A DNA stretch of 64,000 bases from a beta proteobacterium AAP51 (GCA_001295905.1 LJHT01000017.1:1-64000), one strand, 5' to 3'. Positions 12,000 through 21,751 are shown, numbered from the stretch's first letter. Translations and numbers: made by a program. Notes: a model not told the origin generated them from the letters alone.

Positions 12000-12947
12000 T
12001 CAGGCCGTGAGTTGCTGCTCCAGCAGCGCCAGCACTTCATTGCGGCCGGGCACCTGCCCCTTGCCGCCGATGCTGGCCACGCGCCCGGGGCCGGTGATGC
12101 CGGCGAGCCCCGGTTCGTGGTCGCAGTAGATGCCCAGCGTGGGCCGGCCCAGCGCGGCTGCCAGATGGGTGAAGCCGGTGTCCAGCCCCACCACGCTGTG
12201 GGCGCCGGCCAGCACGGCGGCCATCTCGCCCACGCGCAGGAAGGGCGGCACGTCGCCTTCACAACCGGCGGCGATGCGCTCGGCCAGGGTCTGCTCTTCG
12301 GGGCGGCCCCACAGCACCACGGGCATCCAGCCGCGCTCCAGCAGGCGCCGGCCCACCGCCACCCAGTGGCGTTCGGGCCAGAGCTTTTCGCGACGGCTGG
12401 CGCTGGGTATCAGCACGGCATAGGCCGCGCGCGGCGTCCAGGTAGCGGCAGGCGCGCGTAGGCCGAAATCGGGCGGGCCTTCGACGCTGTAGCCCAGGTG
12501 GGCCGCAGCCAGCAGGCGGCAGCGCTGCACCGCCTGCAGGTCGCGCGGCACGGGGGCCTTGTGCTGGTAGAACCACGCGGCGGCCGGCTCGCGGACGCTG
12601 GCGCTGTCGTAACCCAGCACCGGCGCCTGCGCCTGGCGCGCCCAGAGCGCGCTCTTCAGCAGCCCTTGAAGGTCGAGCACACCTTCGTAGCGGCCGCCGC
12701 GCAGCTCGTCGCGCAGCCGGCCCATGGCCTGCCAGGTGGCGCCCTGCCACAGCTGGCCGCGCCACTTGCGCCAGGCCATGGGCAGCACCCGGCGCACGGC
12801 CGGGTGCATCTGCGGAATGGCCGCGAAGGGCGCTTCCACCAGCCAGTCGATCTCGGCACCGGGGTGGCGACGCAGGATGTCGTTCACCACCGGCATGGCG
12901 TGCACCACGTCGCCCATCGACGACGTCTTGACGACCAGCAGCCTCAC
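12000..12947 (-). CDS. waaC: Lipopolysaccharide heptosyltransferase I-like (GT9)
   Basis: 315 residues from a GTG start at 12947, which overlaps the stop of the upstream DUF4254 gene as GTGA. The N-terminus VRLLVVKTSSMGDVVHAMP is the GT9 heptosyltransferase signature for the acceptor loop, and the C-terminal half has SVVGLDTGFTHLAAALGRPT for ADP-heptose binding. The enzyme would add the first L,D-heptose to Kdo in the LPS inner core at the cytoplasmic face of the inner membrane. The longer open frame beyond 12947 runs over the neighbouring gene and is not used. Confidence 0.88.
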   Translation of the reverse strand: MRLLVVKTSSMGDVVHAMPVVNDILRRHPGAEIDWLVEAPFAAIPQMHPAVRRVLPMAWRKWRGQLWQGATWQAMGRLRDELRGGRYEGVLDLQGLLKSALWARQAQAPVLGYDSASVREPAAAWFYQHKAPVPRDLQAVQRCRLLAAAHLGYSVEGPPDFGLRAPAATWTPRAAYAVLIPSASRREKLWPERHWVAVGRRLLERGWMPVVLWGRPEEQTLAERIAAGCEGDVPPFLRVGEMAAVLAGAHSVVGLDTGFTHLAAALGRPTLGIYCDHEPGLAGITGPGRVASIGGKGQVPGRNEVLALLEQQLTA

Positions 12948-13624
12948 AGGCGCTGGCGCTCTTTGACGAGCTCGGGGTTGAAGCGCGGGTCGTTGTACAT
13001 CTTGAACTGGCGGTACACCTTGAAGTAGGCGCGCCCGGCCTGCGCATCGGCCAGCAGCGCGTCCAGGCAGCTGGCGAGGTCGTGGCGCTGCTGCAGCAGG
13101 CGCTGCAGCTTCACCTGGCTGGCGGCGCGGTGGGCTTCGTCCACGTCGGTGCGCAGCGTCTGCTGGCGCATGGCGTGGGCCTTCAGCGCCATGATGGACA
13201 GGCGGTCGATCATGCTGCCGGCGGTTTCGCTGTTCAGGCGTGCACCGGTCGGCACGGTGGAGACAGGGGCATCGGTGCGGGCCGAAGCGGGGTCGACCAG
13301 GCCCAGCGCCACGAGCAGGATTTCGTCCACGCGCTCGGTGGCGTCGTTGCGCGCCTGGTTGTAGCCGTCGATGGCGCGCTTGTTGGCGGCGATGGCCTCG
13401 GCCGCCACCGTGGTGCGCCGCGCCAGGTCTTCCTCGGCCCACAGCAGGCTGTTGTTGCGGTGGTTGGCCTGCACCCAGTGCTCGAGTTCGGGGTGTTCAG
13501 CCAGGCCTGTTGCTTCAGGGGCCCCAAGAACCTCTTGAGGCCAGCCCGCCTGGGCCAGCAAGCGGTCGTGCAGGGCCAGCACATCGCGGGCGGCGGGCAG
13601 GCGGGGCGGGCTGGGCTGGGTCAT
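12944..13624 (-). CDS. DUF4254 domain protein of LPS gene clusters
   Basis: 226 residues, helical, soluble, no signal peptide. It matches the DUF4254 pattern (WVQANHRNNSLLWAEEDLARR near the N-terminus, KVYRQFKMYNDPRFNPEL near the C-terminus). Members sit beside heptosyl- and other sugar transferases in LPS clusters; the biochemical role is unknown. It is translationally coupled to waaC through the GTGA overlap and is divergent from the GT9 gene that begins about 30 bases away. Confidence 0.75.
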   Translation of the reverse strand: MTQPSPPRLPAARDVLALHDRLLAQAGWPQEVLGAPEATGLAEHPELEHWVQANHRNNSLLWAEEDLARRTTVAAEAIAANKRAIDGYNQARNDATERVDEILLVALGLVDPASARTDAPVSTVPTGARLNSETAGSMIDRLSIMALKAHAMRQQTLRTDVDEAHRAASQVKLQRLLQQRHDLASCLDALLADAQAGRAYFKVYRQFKMYNDPRFNPELVKERQRL

Positions 13625-13656
13625 CGTTCTCGGCTGGCAGAATCGTCCGGGATTAT

Positions 13657-14634
13657 GTGTCGCCCCTGCCTGTGCCCGCCCTCCCGCTGATCGTGCGCCT
13701 GCGCAACTGGGTCGGCGATGTCACGCTGGGCCTGCCCATGCTGCAGCGCCTGGCCGACGAAGGCTACGCCTTGCAGCTCGTGGGCAAGGGCTGGGCGCGG
13801 GATCTGCTGGCCGGCCACGGCTGGCCCGTGCACGTGCTGCCCAAGACCTGGCGGGAACGCGTGGCGCTGCTGCGGCGCCTGCGTGCCGAGGCCGAGGCCG
13901 CCGACCCGGCATTCCACCGGCGCCTGAACGCGCTGTGCCTGCCCGATTCCTTCTCCAGCGCGCTGGAGTTCCGCCTCGCCGGCCTGCGCGCGCTGGGCCA
14001 TGCCTGGGAAGGCCGCAGCCCGTTGCTGGGCCGCGCCGTGCCCCGCCAGCGCGGCGTGCACGAGCTGCAGGTCTACTGGCAGCTGGGCGATGCGCTGCTG
14101 GGCCGCGCGGCGCCGCTGCCTGCACGCATCGGCCTGCGCCTGAGCCCCGAACACCACGCGCAGGCCCAGGCGCTGCGCGAAGCCCATGGCATCGAGGCGG
14201 GCTGCATCTGCATCTGCCCCTTCGCCGGGGGCACCTGGTCGGGGGCCGACAAGACCTGGCCGGCCTTCGCCGAGTTCGCTGCCCAGGTGCTGCCGGGCCT
14301 GGGCCGCAGCTTGGTGGTGTGCCCGGGGCCGGGCGAAGAAGCGCTGGCGCACAGCCACTTCGGCGGCGCGAAGGTGCTCGCGGGCGTGGGCCTGGGCGCC
14401 TACGCCGCCTTGCTGGAGCAGGCCGCGGCGATGGTCTCGAACGACACCGGGCCGGGCCATCTGGCAGCGGCGGTGGACACGCCGCTGGTCTCGGTGATGG
14501 GCCCCAGCGACCCTGCCCTCTGGCGCCCCTGGGGCGAACACGTGCAGGTGGTGCAGGCCGGGCCCGGCGGCGGCACCTGGCCCAGCGTGGCCCAGGTGCA
14601 GGCGGCCACCACGCAGGCGCTGGCTGCGCGCTGA
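13657..14634 (+). CDS. GT9-family (heptosyltransferase II-like) glycosyltransferase
   Basis: 325 residues from GTG at 13657; a second GTG at 13672 is equally possible, and no ATG fits. Motifs: LIVRLRNWVGDVTLGLPML at the N-terminus (acceptor loop), CPFAGGTWSGADKTWP in the middle, and MVSNDTGPGHLAAAVDTP for nucleotide-sugar binding. This is the WaaF/ADP-heptose:LPS heptosyltransferase fold, so addition of a second core heptose is likely but not proven. Only 32 bases separate it from the divergent DUF4254 gene, so promoters must overlap the coding starts. Confidence 0.8.
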   Translation: MSPLPVPALPLIVRLRNWVGDVTLGLPMLQRLADEGYALQLVGKGWARDLLAGHGWPVHVLPKTWRERVALLRRLRAEAEAADPAFHRRLNALCLPDSFSSALEFRLAGLRALGHAWEGRSPLLGRAVPRQRGVHELQVYWQLGDALLGRAAPLPARIGLRLSPEHHAQAQALREAHGIEAGCICICPFAGGTWSGADKTWPAFAEFAAQVLPGLGRSLVVCPGPGEEALAHSHFGGAKVLAGVGLGAYAALLEQAAAMVSNDTGPGHLAAAVDTPLVSVMGPSDPALWRPWGEHVQVVQAGPGGGTWPSVAQVQAATTQALAAR

Positions 14635-14866
14635 ACGCAGCGGCCTTCGCTGGCGCCCCCCTGCCCTGCCGCTGGCCCACCCCCGCCGGGGGGCAGGCAG
14701 CCGCCACCCCCGCCGAGGGCCCCCGCCGGCCACCGCCGCGGGGGAAAGACGCCGCCCGGCCCGCTCCGAAAAATGCGTTCCAGCCCGAAGCCGAACCGCA
14801 GCACACACAGCAGCACCCAGCGCAACGGGCCTTCGTGAACCTCAACCTCAACCAGGAGCTTTCATC

Positions 14867-15205
14867 ATGATCCGCAACTTCCTCAGCCTCGTGCTCGCCG
14901 TCTTCGCCCTCAACGCCTTCGCCGTCGACGTGAACCAGGCCAGCCGTGCCGACCTGGAAACCGTCAAGGGCATCGGCCCGGGCCTGTCGGCCAAGATCTT
15001 GGACGCCCGCAAGACCGGCAACTTCAAGGACTGGAACGACCTGGTCGAGCGTGTCGGCGGCATCGGCCCGGGCAACGCCGCGCGCTTCTCGCAGGCCGGC
15101 CTGACCGTGGGCGGCACCACCTTCGACGGCAAGCCCGTCACCGCCGCCACGCCGGCCAAGGAGCCCAAGGCCAAGCCGGCCGAGAAGACCGCCAAGGCTC
15201 CTTGA
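14867..15205 (+). CDS. Exported helix-hairpin-helix (ComEA-like) protein
   Basis: 112 residues: signal peptide (MIRNFLSLVLAVFALNAFA), then one (HhH)2 ComEA-type domain (VDVNQASRADLETVKGIGPG ... GIGPGNAARFSQAGLTV), then an Ala/Lys/Pro tail. ComEA-like proteins bind DNA in the periplasm during natural transformation, though short single-domain versions in betaproteobacteria are often not shown to be competence factors. The upstream gap (14635-14866) is GC-rich and shows no gene. Confidence 0.8.
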   Translation: MIRNFLSLVLAVFALNAFAVDVNQASRADLETVKGIGPGLSAKILDARKTGNFKDWNDLVERVGGIGPGNAARFSQAGLTVGGTTFDGKPVTAATPAKEPKAKPAEKTAKAP

Positions 15206-15258
15206 GCGCTGCCGCCCTGCCGCGCTGAAGCTGCGCCACGGGGCCTGGCCGCCGAAAT

Positions 15259-16506
15259 TCAAGGCAGCAGCAGGTCGGGTTCGCCAGCCGCCTGGCGGCG
15301 GCGGCCCGGGGCCAGCGTGTCCCAGCCGAAGAAGCGCAGCACTTCGTCGCGCCGCGCTTCGGTATCGGCCTCGCCCAGCGCCATCAGCTCGCGGGTGTAG
15401 GGCGCTTCGAACAGCAGGTAGCTGGCCAGCGCCGAACCCCGCGCCGCCTCGCCCTGGCCGCCCACGCCCACCCCGCGCAGCAAGGCGCGCACCGCCGTGG
15501 GCAGCGCGCCCAGGTGGCGGGCCGCGATCTCGTCCAGCCGCTGCGAAGGCGAGATCACCAGCGCCTCGATCGGGCGCAGGGGCGTGTCGGCCAAGGCGCT
15601 GTCGGGCAGCAGCGCCAGCGTGCGGTTGATGCGCTTCAGGCGCTCCACGTCCACGGCCAGGGCGTCCAGGAAGATGCTGGACATGGCGTGCCCGGCAATC
15701 TGCGCCAGGTTGGGGTAGCCGCCCACCTGCACCACCCGCCCCGGCGGTTCCTGCGTGCGCCCCACTCCCACGATGAAGAGGCGCTGCGCCCCCAGGTGCA
15801 CGGCCGGCGAGAGCGGCGCGGTCTGGCGCATCGACCCATCACCGAACCAGCCGCCGGCGCTGGCGGCATCGATGCGCGTGGCCGGGAAGACGAAAGGGAT
15901 GGCGGATGAGGCCAGCAGGTGCTCGTGCGTCAGCGGGCCCTGCACCGCGACGCGCTGCGAGCGTTCCCAGGGCGTGATGGGGCGGGCCGCGTCGTAGAAG
16001 GTGTAGTGCTCGCCGCTGCTGTAGCTGGAAGCGGTGACGGCCAGCGCCTGCAGGTGGCCTTCCGCCAGCATCAGCGGCAGGCGCTGCAGCGGCACCAGGC
16101 GGTGCAGCAGTTCGCCCAGGGGCGCGTTGTCGAGCAGCGACTTCGGCCGCGCGCGCCGCCAGCGTGCGATGACCCAGCCGATGGACACCATGGTGAGCCA
16201 CTGCGCGCCGGTGCGGATGACCCCCAGCGAATCGGCGCGGTACACCTGCTCGGCGTGGAAGTTCTCCCACACCCGTGCCACCTCTTCCACCACGGCCTCG
16301 AAACGGTCGGCCTGGCAGGCCAGCGCGGCCGCGTTGATGGCACCGGCCGAGGTGCCGCAGATCACGCCGAAGGGGTTGTGCTGCCGGGCCACCGGGCCCA
16401 GGCTGGCGCGCCGGATGCGCACCAGCGCGCGCAGCACGCCCACCTGGTAGGCGGCCCGCGCACCGCCGCCACTCAGGACGAGGGCGGTGAGCGGCGTTTC
16501 ATGCAT
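15259..16506 (-). CDS. Patatin-like phospholipase
   Basis: 415 residues. The nucleophile elbow GTSAGA follows the oxyanion loop SGGGARAAYQVGVLRAL, and the catalytic aspartate lies in the DGSMRQTAPLSPA segment (about residue 225), completing the Ser-Asp dyad of patatin lipases. No signal peptide is visible, so it is probably cytoplasmic and acts on membrane phospholipids or acylglycerols. It is a single gene, with the Asp/Arg-rich exported protein upstream on the same strand. Confidence 0.88.
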   Translation of the reverse strand: MHETPLTALVLSGGGARAAYQVGVLRALVRIRRASLGPVARQHNPFGVICGTSAGAINAAALACQADRFEAVVEEVARVWENFHAEQVYRADSLGVIRTGAQWLTMVSIGWVIARWRRARPKSLLDNAPLGELLHRLVPLQRLPLMLAEGHLQALAVTASSYSSGEHYTFYDAARPITPWERSQRVAVQGPLTHEHLLASSAIPFVFPATRIDAASAGGWFGDGSMRQTAPLSPAVHLGAQRLFIVGVGRTQEPPGRVVQVGGYPNLAQIAGHAMSSIFLDALAVDVERLKRINRTLALLPDSALADTPLRPIEALVISPSQRLDEIAARHLGALPTAVRALLRGVGVGGQGEAARGSALASYLLFEAPYTRELMALGEADTEARRDEVLRFFGWDTLAPGRRRQAAGEPDLLLP

Positions 16507-16541
16507 GCCCCGACTCTAGCGGCGGGGCGGGCGAAGCTGGA

Positions 16542-17063
16542 TCAGTCGCGACCCTTGCCGTTGCCGTTGCCTTTGCCGTTGCCCTTGCCGGGGTGGTCGC
16601 GGCCCTTGCGGTCGTCGTCGTCGTCGCGGCCACGGCGCTCGCCGCTGCGGGAACCGTCGCGGTCACCGTCGCGGTAGGCATCGCGGGACCCATCGCGGTC
16701 GCGGTCGCGCACCTCGCGGTCGTACCAGTCGTGGCGCACGAAGTACACCGGCACGCCACAGGCGCCGTACTCGCGGCAGTGCTTCTTCCAGTTCTTGCGG
16801 TGGCCCGGCGGCACCCACAGGTACACCGGCTCGGGGGGGCGCACCACGCGCACCGGGCGTTCGATGTAGATCGGCTGGGCCACGATCACCTGGGGCTGCG
16901 GGAAACGCCCGATGTCGATGCGGCCGTAGACGCCAGGCTGGCTGATGCCGATGGACACGCCCACGTCCACGTCGGCAGCCCGGGCCGGCGCTGCGGCCAA
17001 CAGCAGCGCGGCGGTCAGTGCCCCGAGCGGTGACGACCAGCGGCTGAGCAAACGCTTGTTCAC
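16542..17063 (-). CDS. Exported protein with a charged Asp/Arg/Gly/Lys-rich tail, function unknown
   Basis: 173 residues from GTG at 17063, chosen because GGAG lies 8 bases upstream and a clean signal peptide follows (NKRLLSRWSSPLGALTAALLLAAAPARA). The middle has VGVSIGISQPGVYGRIDIG, YLWVPPGHRKNWKKHC and a two-cysteine GACGVPVYFVRHDWYD segment. The last 60 residues are low-complexity DRDRDGSRD repeats, then DDDD and GKGNGKGNGNGKG. Similar short exported proteins occur in Burkholderiales without known function. The tail DNA is a microsatellite-like run prone to length change. Confidence 0.6.
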   Translation of the reverse strand: MNKRLLSRWSSPLGALTAALLLAAAPARAADVDVGVSIGISQPGVYGRIDIGRFPQPQVIVAQPIYIERPVRVVRPPEPVYLWVPPGHRKNWKKHCREYGACGVPVYFVRHDWYDREVRDRDRDGSRDAYRDGDRDGSRSGERRGRDDDDDRKGRDHPGKGNGKGNGNGKGRD

Positions 17064-17148
17064 AGGGTTCTCCTTCAACGGCCCGATCCGGGCCTGCCTG
17101 GTTGTAACGCGCCCGCGCGGCACGCCGTTGTCGGACAAAACGCCGGTT

Positions 17149-20100
17149 TCATTCGTACACAACTGTGGCCTGCCCGCCGTAGGCCAGGCTGCGCCAGCGG
17201 CCCAGGGCTTCGTCGCAGGGCCAGAAGCGGGCGTCGTCGCCGAGGTCGAGTTCGGCCGTCGCACCGGCCCGCGTGAGGTGCAGGCGTATCGGCAGGCCTT
17301 GCAGCAGCTCGCCGTGTTCGCTGTGTTCGCGGCGTGCCGGCCACAGGCGCAGCACGTCGGCCACGGGCGGCGCGCCGCCGCCGTTCAGCCGAACGGCGAG
17401 GTGACGGCCGAAGCGGGCGCGTGCGGCGGGCAGGTCCCAGACCTGCGTCACGTTCAGGCGCAGGCCGCCGCCGAAGCGGTCGGGCTGCACCTTGCCCTGC
17501 ACGATGAGCAGGGTGTCCTCGGCCATCAGATCGCGGCGCTCGGCGAAGAGCTCATCCTGCGCCACGGCTTCCACCGCCTCGGTGCCGTCGTCGAGCCTGA
17601 AGATGACCACCTTGCCCCGCATGCCGCTGACGCTGCGCGGGTCGCTCACGATACCGGCCAGCAATTGCGGTTCGCGGCTGTCCACCAGCTCGGCGATGGG
17701 CCGGCGCGCGAAGCGGCGCACCTCGTCCTTCCAGGCATCGAAGAGGTGGCCCGAGAGGTAGAAGCCGATGGCTGTCTTCTCCTGCACCAGGCGTTCGCGG
17801 ATGTCCCAGGGCGCCACCTGCACCAGCGCGGGTTCCTGGCGGCTGCTGCCGTGGCTGTCGCCCATGTCGAACAGGCCCACCTGCAGCGCGTTGGCGTCCT
17901 GCGTGTCGGCCCACTCGAAGGCCAGGCCCACGCTGGCCAAGGTGCTGGCGCGGTCCGGGTGCAGCAGGTCGAAGGCACCGGCCTTCACCAGCGCTTCCAC
18001 GGCGCGCTTGTTCACGGCCTTGCGGTCGACGCGGGCGCAGAAGTCGAAGAGGCTGCGGAAGGGCCCGCTGCCCGCGCCCGCATGCGCGCCCAGGCCTTCG
18101 CGCGCGGCGACGATGGCCTCGATGGCGCCCTGCCCCGTGCCCTTCACCGCCGCCAGGCCGTAGCGGATGGTCTTGTCGTCCACCGGCTCGAAGCGGGCCG
18201 TGCCACGGTTCACGTCGGGCGGCTGGAAGCTGAGGCCGAAGAGCTTGGCGTCGGCCAGCAACACCTTCAGCTTGTCGGTGTTGTCGGCTTCGATGGTCAT
18301 GTTGGCGGCATAGAACTCCGCCGTGCAGTGCACCTTGATCCAGGCCGTGTGATACGCCAGCAGCGAGTAGGCGGCGGCATGGCTCTTGTTGAAGCCGTAG
18401 CCCGCGAACTTCTCCATCAGGTCGAAGATCTCGTCGGCCTTCTCTGACGCAATGTTCAGCTTGGCCGCGCCCTCGCGGAAGATGCCGCGGTGCTTGGCCA
18501 TCTCCTCGGCCTTCTTCTTGCCCATGGCGCGGCGCAGCAGGTCGGCGCCGCCCAGGCTGTAGCCGCCCAGCACCTGCGCGGCCTGCATCACCTGTTCCTG
18601 GTAGACGAAGATGCCGTAGGTCTCATCGAGCACCGGCGCCAGCAGCGGGTGCGGGTAGACGATGGTTTCCTTGCCGTTCTTGCGCGCGCAGAAGCTCGGG
18701 ATGTTCTCCATCGGCCCGGGCCGGAACATGGCGTTCAGCGCGATCAGGTCTTCCAGCCGCGTGGGCTTGGCCTCGCGCAGCATGCCCTGCATGCCGCGGC
18801 TTTCAAACTGGAACACGGCTTCGGTGAGGCCGTCGCTGAACAGCTTGTAGACGCGCGCATCGTTCAGCGGCAGCGTGTCGTAGTCGAAGCTCTCGCGGCC
18901 CGGGCGGCGCGCGCGGATGTAGGTCTTGGCCAGTTCCAGGATGGTGAGCGTGGCCAGGCCCAGGAAGTCGAACTTCACCAGGCCGATGGCTTCGACGTCA
19001 TCTTTGTCGTATTGACTGACGGCGCTGTCACTGCCGGGCTGCTGGTAGAGCGGGCAGAAATCGGTGATCTTGCCCGGCGCGATCAGCACGCCCCCGGCAT
19101 GCATGCCGACGTTGCGCACCAGGCCTTCCACCCGGATGGCCAGGCTCAGCAGCTCGGCCACCTCTTCTTCGGCCTGCTCGCGCTGTTCGAGCTCGGGCAC
19201 CTCTTCGCGCACGTAGATGACACCGCCGTCCTTGTCTTTGGGGTCGGCGGGCACCGGTGCCAGCGTGTAGGTCTTGCCCGGCAGGCCGGGCACCAGCTTG
19301 GCCACGCTGTCGACATGGCCGTAGCCCATGCCCAGCACACGCCCCACGTCGCGCAGCGCAGCCTTGCTGGCCATGGTGCCGAAGGTGGCGATCTGGCTCA
19401 CGGCCTCGCGGCCGTACTTGTCTTTCACGTACTCGATGACGCGGTCGCGGTTGCCCTGGCAGAAGTCGATGTCGAAGTCGGGCATCGACACGCGCTCGGG
19501 GTTCAGGAAGCGCTCGAAGAGCAGCTGGTAGTACAGCGGGTCCAGGTCGGTGATGAAGAGCGCGTAGGCCACCAGCGAACCGGCACCCGAACCCCGGCCC
19601 GGACCCACCGGGCAGCCGTTGGCCTTGGCCCAGACGATGAAGTCAGAGACGATGAGGAAGTAGCCCGGGAAGCCCATCTTGATGATGGTGGCGAGCTCGA
19701 ATTCCAGCCTTTCCACGTAGCGCGGGCGCTCTTGCTCGCGTTTGGCGGCATCGGGGAAGAGTGCCAGCAGGCGTTTCTCCAGCCCTTCGTGCGAAAGCTG
19801 CCGGAAGTAGGCGTCCATCGGCATGCGCGTGCCGTCGGCCAGCACGGGCGTGGGGAAATCGGGCAGCTGCGGCTTGCCCAGCACCAGCGTGAGGTGGCAG
19901 CGCTGCGCGATGTGCACGGTGTTGGCCAGGGCCGAAGGCAGATCGGCGAACAGCGCGGCCATCTCGGCCTGCGTCTTGAAGTGCTGGTCGCGCGTGAAGC
20001 GCTTGATGCGGCGCGGGTTGGCCAGGGTCTCGCCTTCGGCGATGCAGACGCGGGCCTCGTGGGCATCGAAGTCGTCGGCCTCCAGGAACTGGATGGGGTG

Positions 20101-20700
20101 CGTGGCCACCAGCGGCAGCTGCAGCTGCGCGGCCAGCGGCGCGGCAGCGCGCACATGGGCTTCGTTCGTGGGCAGGCCGGCGCGCTGCACCTCGAGGTAG
20201 AAGCGCCCCGGGAACCAGCCCGCCAGCTTGCGCGCCACGGTGCTGGCGCGCTCGGTATCGCCGGCCAGCAGGGCCATGCCCACGGCGCCCAGGTCGGCAC
20301 CGCTCAGCACGATGAGGCCCTCGCCCAGCGTCTCCAGCCACTCCCACTTCACCCAGGCCTGTGCGCGCTGGGCGTTGGTGACCCAGGCCCGCGCGAGCAG
20401 CTCGCTGAGGTTCAGGTAGCCCTGCGTGTTCTGCACCAGCAGCAGCAGCCGGCTGGGCTGCTTTTCGCCGCCCGTCAGGGCCGCGTGCGGCTCCATCAGC
20501 ACGTCGGCGCCGATCAAGGGCTGCACGCCTTTGCTGCGGCAGGCGCTGTAGAACTTCACCGCGCCGAAGAGGTTGTTCAGGTCGGTGATGGCCAGCGCGG
20601 GCTGGCCATCCTTGCGCGCGGCGGCGGCCGCGTCGGCAATGCGCAGGGTGCCGTCGACGACGGAGTACTCGGTGTGGATGCGCAGGTGGACGAAGCTCAT
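17149..20700 (-). CDS. dnaE: DNA polymerase III alpha subunit
   Basis: 1183 residues from the ATG giving MSFVHLRIHTEYSVVDG; an in-frame ATG three codons earlier (20709) is possible. This is the replicative polymerase subunit. The N-terminal PHP domain is visible, then the catalytic acidic motif MPDFDIDFCQGNRD, the finger region GYGFNKSHAAAYSLLAYHTAW, and the C-terminal OB domain (IAGIVSDPRSVSGMRGKVV...) . The length equals that of E. coli DnaE1. It is convergent with no neighbour and appears to be a single gene; the TAGAAT at 20729-20734 region lies just upstream on the other strand. Confidence 0.96.
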   Translation of the reverse strand: MSFVHLRIHTEYSVVDGTLRIADAAAAARKDGQPALAITDLNNLFGAVKFYSACRSKGVQPLIGADVLMEPHAALTGGEKQPSRLLLLVQNTQGYLNLSELLARAWVTNAQRAQAWVKWEWLETLGEGLIVLSGADLGAVGMALLAGDTERASTVARKLAGWFPGRFYLEVQRAGLPTNEAHVRAAAPLAAQLQLPLVATHPIQFLEADDFDAHEARVCIAEGETLANPRRIKRFTRDQHFKTQAEMAALFADLPSALANTVHIAQRCHLTLVLGKPQLPDFPTPVLADGTRMPMDAYFRQLSHEGLEKRLLALFPDAAKREQERPRYVERLEFELATIIKMGFPGYFLIVSDFIVWAKANGCPVGPGRGSGAGSLVAYALFITDLDPLYYQLLFERFLNPERVSMPDFDIDFCQGNRDRVIEYVKDKYGREAVSQIATFGTMASKAALRDVGRVLGMGYGHVDSVAKLVPGLPGKTYTLAPVPADPKDKDGGVIYVREEVPELEQREQAEEEVAELLSLAIRVEGLVRNVGMHAGGVLIAPGKITDFCPLYQQPGSDSAVSQYDKDDVEAIGLVKFDFLGLATLTILELAKTYIRARRPGRESFDYDTLPLNDARVYKLFSDGLTEAVFQFESRGMQGMLREAKPTRLEDLIALNAMFRPGPMENIPSFCARKNGKETIVYPHPLLAPVLDETYGIFVYQEQVMQAAQVLGGYSLGGADLLRRAMGKKKAEEMAKHRGIFREGAAKLNIASEKADEIFDLMEKFAGYGFNKSHAAAYSLLAYHTAWIKVHCTAEFYAANMTIEADNTDKLKVLLADAKLFGLSFQPPDVNRGTARFEPVDDKTIRYGLAAVKGTGQGAIEAIVAAREGLGAHAGAGSGPFRSLFDFCARVDRKAVNKRAVEALVKAGAFDLLHPDRASTLASVGLAFEWADTQDANALQVGLFDMGDSHGSSRQEPALVQVAPWDIRERLVQEKTAIGFYLSGHLFDAWKDEVRRFARRPIAELVDSREPQLLAGIVSDPRSVSGMRGKVVIFRLDDGTEAVEAVAQDELFAERRDLMAEDTLLIVQGKVQPDRFGGGLRLNVTQVWDLPAARARFGRHLAVRLNGGGAPPVADVLRLWPARREHSEHGELLQGLPIRLHLTRAGATAELDLGDDARFWPCDEALGRWRSLAYGGQATVVYE

Positions 20701-20782
20701 GCCGGGCATTCTAGAGAGCGCCCCTGCCTAGAATGCCGGGCACTCGCAGCAGCGACAGCAAGCAAGGGAAGGCGGCCAGCCG

Positions 20783-21751
20783 ATGGGGATGTGGGTGCAG
20801 CGCGCCGTGGGGTTGCTGCTGATCTTGAGCATGGTGGCGCTCGCGCTGATGCGCACGCCCGATGTGCCTGCCGAAGGCCTGGTGGCACGCTGGGCGCCGG
20901 CGCCTTCCGACTTCATCGACGTGAAGGGGCAGACCGTGCACCTGCGCGACGAGGGCCCGCGCCACGACGGCGCCGGCACGCCGCCGCCGCTGCTGCTCAT
21001 CCACGGCACCGCCTCCAGCCTGCACACCTGGGAGGGCTGGGCGAAGGCCCTGCGCGGCCAGCGCCGCGTCATCAGCTTCGATCTGCCGGGCTTCGGCCTC
21101 ACCGGCCCCTTCGAGGGCGCCTACGAGCCCGACAACTACCACGGCGACACCTACGCCCGCTTCGTGCTCGACCTGATGCAGGCGCTGAAGATCAAACGCG
21201 CCCTCATCGTCGGCAACTCGCTGGGCGGCGAGGTGGCCTGGCGCACCGCCGCGATGGCGCCCGAGCGTGTGGCCGGCCTGGTGCTGGTGGACGCGGTGGG
21301 TCCGCGCTTCACGCCGCAGGCGGTGCCGGTGGCCTTCCAGCTGGCGCGCGTGCCCCTGCTGAACAAGCTGGGGGAAGTGGTGCTCTCGCGCGCGCTGGTG
21401 GCCGAAGGCCTGCGCAGCGTGTATGGCGACCCCAGCCGCGTGAGCGAGGCGCTGATCGACCGCCACTTCCAGCTCGCGCTGCGCGAAGGCAACCGCCGCG
21501 CCCTGGGCCTGCGCGTGCGCCAGATGGTGAACGGCGAGCACGAGGAACGCCTGAACACGCTGAAGCAGCCCACGCTGCTGATCTGGGGTGAACGCGACCG
21601 CCTGGTGCCGCCCAGCGTGGGCGAAGACTTCGCACGGCGCATCGCCGGCAGCCAGCTGGTGGTGCTGCCCGGGCTGGGCCATGTGCCCCAGGAAGAAGAC
21701 CCGGCGGGCAGCCTGGTGCCGGTGAAGGCCTTCCTCGGCCTGCCGCACTGA
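20783..21751 (+). CDS. Membrane-anchored alpha/beta hydrolase
   Basis: 322 residues. An N-terminal hydrophobic helix (RAVGLLLILSMVALALM) is an anchor or uncleaved signal. The hydrolase core shows the oxyanion loop LLLIHGTASS, the nucleophile elbow GNSLGG, the acid in LLIWGERDRLVPP and the catalytic histidine in LPGLGHVPQEE. It resembles the haloalkane-dehalogenase/C-C hydrolase branch of the fold, and the substrate cannot be told from sequence. It is divergent from dnaE, with about 80 bases between the starts. Confidence 0.85.
   Translation: MGMWVQRAVGLLLILSMVALALMRTPDVPAEGLVARWAPAPSDFIDVKGQTVHLRDEGPRHDGAGTPPPLLLIHGTASSLHTWEGWAKALRGQRRVISFDLPGFGLTGPFEGAYEPDNYHGDTYARFVLDLMQALKIKRALIVGNSLGGEVAWRTAAMAPERVAGLVLVDAVGPRFTPQAVPVAFQLARVPLLNKLGEVVLSRALVAEGLRSVYGDPSRVSEALIDRHFQLALREGNRRALGLRVRQMVNGEHEERLNTLKQPTLLIWGERDRLVPPSVGEDFARRIAGSQLVVLPGLGHVPQEEDPAGSLVPVKAFLGLPH

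Noticed and set aside
13240..13656. Extension of the GT9 gene upstream to 13240
   Set aside because: The extra residues are Arg/Ala/Pro-rich and overlap the DUF4254 coding region on the other strand; GT9 homology begins only after the GTG codons at 13657/13672.
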